Positions 1 through 4,962 of a DNA stretch of 5,044 nucleotides are shown piece by piece (within the stretch, counting starts at the first letter, position 1; each line of letters starts with the position of its first letter). The notes below the pieces were generated by a model that did no database searches, was not told where the DNA came from, and saw nothing but the letters and a program-made list of their open reading frames with translations. Origin of the DNA: Planctomycetota bacterium. Lineage in GTDB: Bacteria; Planctomycetota; UBA1135; UBA2386. The position numbers and the translations under genes were made by a program. The DNA lies in the NCBI GenBank assembly GCA_020425885.1, contig JAGQRA010000350.1, positions 1-5,044 of the forward strand. Reading direction: 5' to 3'.

Positions 1-736
1 CGAGGTCGAGGTCGGGGTGGTCGCCGATCCCGATGCCCTGCCGGTCGAAGCTCCGGCTTCGAAGACCGCCCTCGACGCGTTCCTGATCGCCAAGTACGAG
101 CTGACCAGGGCGCAGTGGTTGCTGATGGCGAACGAGTCGCCGAATCGTTTCACCGCGGCCAACGGACCGCCCGACATGATGACCGGTCGCAGTCCGGTCG
201 AGCAGGTCGCGTGGCGCGACGCCCAGCTGACGCTGGAACGCTACGGACTGGTGTTGCCGACCGAGGTGCAGTGGGAATACGCCGCGCGCGGCGGCCGTGC
301 GTCGCGGTGGTGGACCGGCGATGACAAGGAGTCGCTGGCTCGAGGTGGGGCGGCGGAGAACCTGGCCGACGCGACGGCGACCGCGACCGGCGTGCCGGCG
401 TCGGAAGCCGGCGAGTGGCCCGACTACGACGACGGCTTCCCGCTGCACGGACCGGTCGGCAGCCTGTTGCCGAACCCGTACGGCCTCTTCGACGTGCTCG
501 GCAACGTCAAGGAGCTGTGCGCCGATGTCTGGCTCGAGAACTGCAAGCGACGATCACCGCGACCGGGGGATGGACTCCGCGACGTGGATCGGACGGGCTC
601 GCGCGCCTGTCGCGGCGGCAGTTGGTTCAACGGCATCAACCAGGCGCGGGTCACGGCCCGGCGCAGCATCGGCGAGTTTCAGGTGTTCGACAATGTCGGC
701 ATCAGGGCCGCGGCCGTGATACCGAAGGGCCGGTAG
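1..736 (+). CDS. SUMF1 / formylglycine-generating-enzyme-like domain protein, C-terminal part (5' end outside window)
   Basis: Reading from base 2, 244 residues are visible before the TAG at 734-736. Numbering from the Val codon at 17, SUMF1-fold landmarks appear in order: YELTRAQW (27-34), PVEQVAWRDA (60-69), LPTEVQWEYAARGG (80-93), NPYGLFDVLGNVKELCAD (153-170), RACRGGSWF (197-204) and NVGIRAA (226-232). The domain reaches the C-terminus, as usual in this family. The GTG at 17 is unlikely to be the start, because the frame is open to the window edge and the usual N-terminal part of the domain is missing. True sulfatase-activating enzymes carry two catalytic cysteines shortly after the GGS(Y/W) motif. 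Here that stretch (GGSWFNGINQARVTARRS) has none, so formylglycine-generating activity is unlikely and a binding or sensory role is more plausible. In Planctomycetota such domains are often the C-terminal half of Ser/Thr kinases; whether that holds here cannot be seen. The family call is firm, the role is not. Confidence 0.88.
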   Translation, partial: EVEVGVVADPDALPVEAPASKTALDAFLIAKYELTRAQWLLMANESPNRFTAANGPPDMMTGRSPVEQVAWRDAQLTLERYGLVLPTEVQWEYAARGGRASRWWTGDDKESLARGGAAENLADATATATGVPASEAGEWPDYDDGFPLHGPVGSLLPNPYGLFDVLGNVKELCADVWLENCKRRSPRPGDGLRDVDRTGSRACRGGSWFNGINQARVTARRSIGEFQVFDNVGIRAAAVIPKGR

Positions 737-744
737 TGCCGGCC
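728..744 (+). terminator. GC hairpin across the stop codon of the SUMF1 gene; possible terminator
   Basis: A perfect 6-bp inverted repeat, GGCCGG (728-733) and CCGGCC (739-744), encloses a 5-base loop, TAGTG, that contains the stop codon. There is no T-tract after it, so it does not fit a classical intrinsic terminator. In DNA this rich in G and C a stem of this size can arise by chance. Confidence 0.3.
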
Positions 745-971
745 GCCTGACATGGCTGACATCGGCGCGTGGCCTGGATGCTGCTGGCGACGGACACGCA
801 AGCGCTGGCCGTACATCGCGGACGCCTCGTGCGGCGGCCCGCCGGGGTGCGCGACCCTGGTCGATCAACGGTTCGTCGACCCGACTGGCGTCGATCGCGA
901 CCGAGCTGGAGCAGCTCGTCGGCTGGTCCCGCGTCCCCGGCAGACCTGAGCCGATCGCCTGCCAGGCGCCG
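737..971. other. Convergent intergenic spacer, no convincing gene
   Basis: This lies between the 3' ends of the SUMF1 gene (+) and the DNRLRE gene (-). Besides the hairpin at the stop codon it holds GGTCGA/TCGACC (859-864 and 876-881, 11-base loop) and CGAGCTG-GAG-CAGCTCG (902-918, a perfect 7-bp stem with a 3-base loop). Either could help end transcription from one or both sides, but neither has a T-rich tail. A 9-base tandem similarity (CTGACAT at 747-753 and 756-762) follows the SUMF1 stop. Short open frames here have no recognisable product or ribosome binding site. One frame (885-935) reads like the tail of a chemoreceptor; see findings. Confidence 0.6.
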
Positions 972-2018
972 TCACTGCATCAGCGCCACCGCTGCATTGC
1001 TGAACACGAAGCCCGCTGCGGTGCTCGCGATCGCGGCCGTCTGGGTCGCGAACATCACGCCAGGGTAGCCGGCGGGCAACGTCACCGATGTCGAGCCGCT
1101 GCCGTTGTTGGCGAGGAAGACGAGGCTATGGGTGACGATCAGCCCGCCGTACGGCAGGTAGAGGTTGCAGCCCGGCACCAGCGCGGTACCGACGCGGTCG
1201 TATTCGAGCGCGATCAGGTTGGCGGCCAGGGCGCCGGCCGGGCCGTTGGTCTGGGTGAACTGCACCGTCGTGCCGCCGATCGGGGCACCGTTCCAGGCAT
1301 GGCGGAACTCGGCGCCGCCCACGGTGCATCCCTGACCCCAGGTCGTCGCCTGGCCGTTGGTGATGTAGGTCACGATCAGGGTCGGCGGATTGTTGCTGGC
1401 CTCGCGAGAGTTGAAGCGCAGCGCCGATTGCGTCTGCTGTTCGTTGGTCTTCAGCAGCCAGCCGAAGTTCTGTGCCGGTTGGTCGAGCCAGCGCTGGACA
1501 TCGAGAACGGCAGCGACGGTCGATGTCGACGTCGCCGGGCCGGTCGATGGTGCCGGGATGGTCAGACTCGACATCGCGGTGAAGTCGCCGCCCGGGTTGG
1601 TCCAGTTGCTGCTCGGGTAGCGGCTGTGGATCCAGGTGGCGTCGGGTGCGGTCGGCGCGGTGCCGGCGCCGCCCAGGCCGCTCGGCAGCGAGCTGCCTTC
1701 GCCCCAGTCGGCGAGGGCGCGATGGCCGTAGATGTCGACGTTGGTGTTGTAGCGCGTGACCTGGATGCGCAGCTCGGCGGCGACGATGTGGGCGCCGGCC
1801 GGGATCTGCGCGGCGACGTCGAACCGGACCAGGGCGCGACGCAAGGCGTCGTTGTTCTGGTCGGTGACGCCGACGAACAGGCCGGTGCAGGCGCCGCCGG
1901 CGAGGTTGCCGGTCGCGCTCTCGTACAGCGTGCTGTCCCTGGAGCTGGTGATCTGGACGGTGGTCTGCGCCAGCAGGCACGGCGCGGCGAAGGTGACGGC
2001 GAGGAGGGGTCGGATCAT
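972..2018 (-). CDS. Secreted DNRLRE-domain surface protein with Planctomycetota-type C-terminal domain
   Basis: This is a 348-residue protein ending at a TGA (complement of 972-974). Residues 1-17 (MIRPLLAVTFAAPCLLA) form a short signal peptide with likely cleavage before Gln18. Cys14 follows Pro, so this is not a convincing lipobox. Residues about 20-219 match the DNRLRE pattern: DSTLYE (28-33), RALVRFDVAAQIP (61-73), AELRIQVT (81-88), WGEGSS (105-110), DATWI (126-130), NPGGDF (141-146), NFGWLLK (184-190), RFNSRE (201-206) and PPTLIVTY (211-218). Residues about 225-348 form a second beta-rich domain with a cysteine pair (Cys231 in GQGC, Cys284 in PGC), a style I recognise from the ends of many planctomycete exported proteins. 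DNRLRE domains are thought to bind carbohydrate or act in adhesion, so export to the cell surface is likely; the ligand is unknown. The ATG at 2018 is the only plausible start next to a signal peptide, although no clear Shine-Dalgarno precedes it. The frame stays open far upstream, but only as antisense shadow of the sigma gene. Confidence 0.9.
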   Translation of the reverse strand: MIRPLLAVTFAAPCLLAQTTVQITSSRDSTLYESATGNLAGGACTGLFVGVTDQNNDALRRALVRFDVAAQIPAGAHIVAAELRIQVTRYNTNVDIYGHRALADWGEGSSLPSGLGGAGTAPTAPDATWIHSRYPSSNWTNPGGDFTAMSSLTIPAPSTGPATSTSTVAAVLDVQRWLDQPAQNFGWLLKTNEQQTQSALRFNSREASNNPPTLIVTYITNGQATTWGQGCTVGGAEFRHAWNGAPIGGTTVQFTQTNGPAGALAANLIALEYDRVGTALVPGCNLYLPYGGLIVTHSLVFLANNGSGSTSVTLPAGYPGVMFATQTAAIASTAAGFVFSNAAVALMQ

Positions 2019-2074
2019 GGTGGCGCCCGCGGCGCAACGACCATGCCACCGCGGCGTGTCGACGGATCGTTGCG
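2019..2074 (-). promoter_or_regulatory. Leader of the DNRLRE gene with inverted repeats
   Basis: CGCAACGA (2033-2040) and TCGTTGCG (2067-2074) form a perfect 8-bp inverted repeat with a 26-base spacer. Its proximal arm lies 14 bases before the DNRLRE start codon. A second pair, GGTGGC (2019-2024) and GCCACC (2045-2050), overlaps it, so the two stems would exclude each other in an RNA. This could be an operator or a structured leader. No promoter hexamers are convincing, and chance cannot be ruled out in such GC-rich DNA. Confidence 0.3.
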
Positions 2075-2079
2075 GAATC

Positions 2080-2186
2080 CGGTCACCTGCCGTCAGGCAA
2101 CCGTACGGAACGGCATCGAGCCCGGCGAGCAGAGCCGTGACGACTACACCGTCTGCGCCGGCGACGGTGTGCGGGGCGCCGGTCGG
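2080..2186 (+). pseudogene. Decayed 3' fragment of a second sigma-factor/Ig-repeat gene
   Basis: Positions 2113-2186 align without gaps to 4717-4790, inside the last repeat of the sigma gene, with 61 of 74 bases identical by my count, including 16 identical bases (GACGACTACACCGTCT). In the matching frame the fragment reads GIEPGEQSRDDYTVCAG, against RIELGELSPDDYTVYAS in the intact gene. Weaker similarity with small insertions runs back to about 2080 (GAA-CCGG and TCAGG(G)CA blocks). The fragment has no start codon or ribosome binding site of its own and no sigma or membrane part. It lacks the counterpart of the last codons and stop of the intact gene, joining directly to sequence that matches the spacer downstream of that gene. 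It is best read as the remnant of a lost tandem paralogue. The exact left edge is uncertain. Confidence 0.65.
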
Positions 2187-2218
2187 GTCAGGTGGCTTCT
2201 TGTCCTGACACCGTACGT
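2113..2218 (+). repeat. Direct repeat, upstream copy (with internal deletion)
   Basis: This copy has two arms. Bases 2113-2186 match 4717-4790 and bases 2189-2218 match 4919-4948 (24 of 30 identical, including CACCGTACGT). Between the arms it lacks about 128 bases present in the downstream copy. The junction falls at CCGGTC (2179-2184), a hexamer found at both edges of the missing segment in the other copy (4783-4788 and 4911-4916). Confidence 0.7.
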
Positions 2219-2255
2219 GGTTCCGCAGAAACCCGGAATGCTGTGACGCCGCGAC

Positions 2256-2272
2256 CCATTCGCGTCGAATGG
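2256..2272 (+). promoter_or_regulatory. Palindrome/hairpin overlapping the sigma gene's ribosome binding site
   Basis: CCATTCG (2256-2262), CGT, CGAATGG (2266-2272) is a perfect 7-bp inverted repeat with a 3-base loop. Its last two bases are the first two G's of the GGAGG at 2271-2275. As RNA it could partly mask the ribosome binding site; as DNA it could be a protein-binding site. Its position 11-27 bases before the start codon makes control of the sigma gene the natural guess. Confidence 0.45.
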
Positions 2273-2275
2273 AGG
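2271..2275 (+). promoter_or_regulatory. Shine-Dalgarno GGAGG of the sigma-factor gene
   Basis: GGAGG lies 7 bases before the ATG at 2283, an ideal spacing. It selects 2283 over the out-of-frame ATG at 2269, whose reading frame gives no sigma motifs. Confidence 0.8.
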
Positions 2276-2282
2276 CGACGAC

Positions 2283-4859
2283 ATGGATGTCGAACAGGAA
2301 TTCCTCCGCTACCGCGACGGCCGTGAGCCCGAGGCTCTGGGTACCGTCTTCGACCTCGTCGCCGACGAGTTGTTCGCGGTGGCGCTGCACCTGGCCCGCG
2401 ACACCGCCGACGCCGAGGACTTGGTGCAGGCCACGTTCCTGGTCGCCATCGAACGCGCCGTTCACTGGGACGCGGGACGTCCCCTGCGACCGTGGTTGCT
2501 GGGCATCCTGCAGCGCGAGGCGAAGGCCAGGCGCCGTCAGCGGCGGCGCGCGCCGGACCCGGTGCGGTTGCCGCGTCCGATCGAGCCGCCGCCGGTGCAG
2601 ATCGCGCTCGACCGCGAGACGAGGACCGTCGTCGGCCGCGCGATCGCGACGGTGCCGGAGCCGTACCGCGAGGTGCTCGAACTGCGCCTCGTGCAGACGC
2701 TGCCACCGCTCGAGATTGCCGAGCGCCTGCGGCGATCGCCGGGGGCGGTGCGCACGCAGCTGTGGCGAGGCCTCGAGATCCTGCGGCAGCGGTTGCCCGA
2801 GGGACTGGCGATCGGGTTGGTGCCGGAGCTGATTCCACGGCCGGCGTGGGCCGCGGTGCGCCGGCATGTCGTCGCTGCGGCCAAGACGACCTCGACGACG
2901 GGAACGGCAGTGGCCGGCGCCGGCGCGCTGGCAGGAGCATGGCTCATGACGAAGGCATGGATTGCGTTCGCGGCGATCGCGATGGTCGTCGTGGGTTGGT
3001 TGGCCTGGCCGGGCGCGAGCACGCCGGCGCCGTCGATGCAGGACCGGCAGGCGACTGCTGACGTCGCTGCCGCCGACCTTGCCGTTGCGGTGGAGGTCTC
3101 GGGTCCGGTGGGTGGCACGGAGCAGCTCGCGCCCGACCGCGAACCGGCCGCCGTCGCCGGTGGCGAGCCCGTCGCCTCGACCGACGCCGTGCCCCTGCCG
3201 TCGCCGGTGACGGCCAGGCTGCTCGTCGTCGACGCCGACGGCGATGTCGTCGCCGACGCCGAGGTCGTGCTCTTCGAACCCGACGTCGTCGCCGACGGCA
3301 AAGGTGGGTGGCGCCCGGCGCGTCGGCGATGCGCGGGGCCGCCGGTCTGGCAGGGGCATACCGGTGTCGATGGCCGCGTTCGGGTTCCGGTGCAGGGCGA
3401 GTCGTTCATCGCCGCGCGCAAGCAAGGCGTCGGCGCAACCGGCGATCTGAGGGTGCACCCGAGCATGGTCGAGCTGCGCGACGAATGGCGCGTTGTGCTG
3501 CGACCCCATCAGCACGTCCGTGGCGTGGTGTTGCAGTCGGATGGCACACCGGCCGCCGGCGCCGAGGTGAGCTGTCACTTCACGAGCAACCGCTATCGAC
3601 ACCTGGCCACGGAGCTGCCGCCGGTCACCGCCGACGCCGAGGGCCGCTTCGACTTCGAGGTCCTGCCCGAACTCGACTACCGCTTCCACGCCCGACTCGA
3701 CGGTCGCCTCGCGCGGGCCTACGTCGAGACCCGGCCGGGAACCGATGACTACGAGGTCGCGCTGCGATTCCCCGGCGCCTACTCGGTGCGCGGGCTGCTG
3801 CTCGGTGCCGACGGCAGACCGGTGGCGGGCGAGGTCCGGTTGGTGTCGCCCGTAGGTACCGCCTGGCACGCGGCCAAGGCCGATGCCGACGGCCGCTTCG
3901 TCATGCTGCTGACCGAGGCCGGCAGCTTCGAACTCGTCGGCGGCGTCGAAGGGCAGACCGCGGCGCACACTCCGGTGGTGCTCGACGCGGCGCGACCCCA
4001 CGCCGAAGCCACCTTGCGACTCACCCCGTTCCTCGTCATCGCCGGCCGCGCGGAGGACGAGCGTGGCCGACCTTGCGCGGGCGTCTCCGCCGGAGTCAGC
4101 CCGGTGCGGGAGCGCGACGCCGTGTATCGCGCCTGCGCCGAACTGCAGGGAATCTACGCGCGCGGTGCCACGGCTGAGGACGGCAGCTTCCGCTTCCTGG
4201 TGCCCGCCGGATGCAGCTACCAGGTCGGCTATCGGGCGACGCCGGATCTCTTCGTGCGCGGGCCGGTGGTGACGCCGCCGGCCGCGGACATCGTGCTCGT
4301 CGTTCGCGAATCCGATCGGCGTGGCTTCACCGTGACCTGCCGCGTCTTCGCGGCGGCGACGGGCGCGGCCGTGCCGGCGTTCCGGGTCTACCTCGTGACC
4401 CATGAGGGGGCCGGCTTCAGCGATCACGCGCTCGGACAAGGCTCGGACGGCGCATTCGCGGCCGGGCCTTTGCCGGTCGATCGTCGCTACAGCCTTCGGT
4501 TCGAAGCCGAAGGGCTCGGCAGCCTCTCGGTAGGACCGTTCGATGCCACGGTGCGCGAGGAAGCGGTGACCGTTCGCCTGCCGCAGCTCGGCAGTCTGCT
4601 GTGCGCGGTGCTGCGTCCGGATGGACGCCCGGCCGTCGGCGCCCAGATCGGACTCGATCGTGACGGGAACCATCCGTTCGAACCGGCACATCAGGGCAGG
4701 ACGGATGCCGACGGACGCATCGAACTCGGTGAGCTGAGCCCCGACGACTACACCGTCTACGCCAGCGCCGCGGTGCCGGGCGCCGGTCAGGCCATGGGCA
4801 AGGTCAGGATCATGCCGGGTCAGCAGGCTGCGGTCGTGCTGAGCCTGCAGCGCAAGTAG
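2283..4859 (+). CDS. Membrane-anchored ECF-like sigma-70 factor with about six extracytoplasmic carboxypeptidase-regulatory-like repeats
   Basis: This 858-residue protein ends at TAG 4857-4859. Residues about 5-90 are sigma region 2 (DAEDLVQATFLVAIERA at 43-59, RPWLLGIL at 69-76, then a basic tail KARRRQRRR). Residues about 112-172 are region 4 (VPEPYREVLELRLVQ at 124-138; helix-turn-helix PPLEIAERLRRSPGAVRTQL at 141-160). Residues 224-243 are one hydrophobic membrane segment; the basic residues before it (RRHVVAAAK) favour an inside N-terminus. An acidic Pro/Ala linker (243-308) leads to repeats at about 309-408, 411-497, 498-580, 583-673, 681-765 and 769-856, each built on a D-G-R-P-x-A-G strand and a later DA(D/E)GRF-type turn, typical of CarboxypepD_reg-like Ig folds. 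All seven cysteines lie in the outer part. Ordinary ECF factors are about 200 residues, so this is a sigma module plus a roughly 680-residue extension. It probably senses something outside and directs RNA polymerase, but the signal, target promoters and release mechanism are unknown. It is divergent from the DNRLRE gene. Confidence 0.9.
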   Translation: MDVEQEFLRYRDGREPEALGTVFDLVADELFAVALHLARDTADAEDLVQATFLVAIERAVHWDAGRPLRPWLLGILQREAKARRRQRRRAPDPVRLPRPIEPPPVQIALDRETRTVVGRAIATVPEPYREVLELRLVQTLPPLEIAERLRRSPGAVRTQLWRGLEILRQRLPEGLAIGLVPELIPRPAWAAVRRHVVAAAKTTSTTGTAVAGAGALAGAWLMTKAWIAFAAIAMVVVGWLAWPGASTPAPSMQDRQATADVAAADLAVAVEVSGPVGGTEQLAPDREPAAVAGGEPVASTDAVPLPSPVTARLLVVDADGDVVADAEVVLFEPDVVADGKGGWRPARRRCAGPPVWQGHTGVDGRVRVPVQGESFIAARKQGVGATGDLRVHPSMVELRDEWRVVLRPHQHVRGVVLQSDGTPAAGAEVSCHFTSNRYRHLATELPPVTADAEGRFDFEVLPELDYRFHARLDGRLARAYVETRPGTDDYEVALRFPGAYSVRGLLLGADGRPVAGEVRLVSPVGTAWHAAKADADGRFVMLLTEAGSFELVGGVEGQTAAHTPVVLDAARPHAEATLRLTPFLVIAGRAEDERGRPCAGVSAGVSPVRERDAVYRACAELQGIYARGATAEDGSFRFLVPAGCSYQVGYRATPDLFVRGPVVTPPAADIVLVVRESDRRGFTVTCRVFAAATGAAVPAFRVYLVTHEGAGFSDHALGQGSDGAFAAGPLPVDRRYSLRFEAEGLGSLSVGPFDATVREEAVTVRLPQLGSLLCAVLRPDGRPAVGAQIGLDRDGNHPFEPAHQGRTDADGRIELGELSPDDYTVYASAAVPGAGQAMGKVRIMPGQQAAVVLSLQRK

Positions 4860-4948
4860 CACGCCATCGCGGCCACACGGCGTCGCGGCACGACAGGCCA
4901 CTTCACGGCACCGGTCGACAGGTGGTTTTCAGTCCCGGCACCGTACGT
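4717..4948 (+). repeat. Direct repeat, downstream (full-length) copy
   Basis: This is the intact counterpart of the 2113-2218 repeat. It comprises the last 47 codons and stop of the sigma gene plus most of the following spacer. The arms matching the upstream copy are 4717-4790 and 4919-4948; the interval between them is absent from the upstream copy. Together the two copies flank the whole sigma gene in the same orientation. Confidence 0.7.
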
Positions 4949-4962
4949 ACGTTCTGCATGCA
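4942..4962. promoter_or_regulatory. Two adjacent perfect palindromes directly before the last gene
   Basis: CGTACGTACG (4942-4951, 10 bases) and TGCATGCA (4955-4962, 8 bases) are each self-complementary and end exactly at the ATG of the next gene. Such a position suits an operator or start-site element. The upstream repeat copy preserves only the CCGTACGT part, so the palindromes are not conserved between the two copies. Confidence 0.3.

Noticed and set aside
752..1068. Short plus-strand frames in the convergent spacer (from 752 and 769)
   Set aside because: Arg/Pro-rich translations without motifs or ribosome binding sites; one runs into the antisense of the DNRLRE gene.
2101..2108. CCGTACGG palindrome as a possible conserved motif
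   Set aside because: The same octamer occurs inside coding sequence near 477 and 1149, so it is not specific to control regions.
1128..2246. A plus-strand frame of 372 codons antisense to the DNRLRE gene
   Set aside because: It has no ribosome binding site or family motifs and overlaps a convincing gene. Its last part happens to coincide with the frame of the sigma-gene remnant, which explains its only recognisable residues.
2235..2266. A possible ECF-type promoter (GGAAT at 2235-2239 and CGTC at 2263-2266)
   Set aside because: The spacer is 23 bases, well beyond the usual 15-17, and CGTC falls inside the hairpin next to the ribosome binding site.
3243..3297. A 16-base near-perfect direct repeat inside the sigma gene (3243-3258 and 3282-3297, 15 of 16 identical)
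   Set aside because: In frame, 13 codons apart, encoding DVVAD twice with common Asp/Val/Ala codons; best explained by composition and similar strands in an Ig-like repeat.
2019..4901. A minus-strand frame open from 4901 through the whole antisense of the sigma gene into the DNRLRE gene (1,309 codons)
   Set aside because: Only the part from the ATG at 2018 has a signal peptide and domain motifs. The rest is low-complexity Arg/Ala/Gly/His-rich antisense of a well-supported gene, open because GC-rich codons leave few stops on the other strand.
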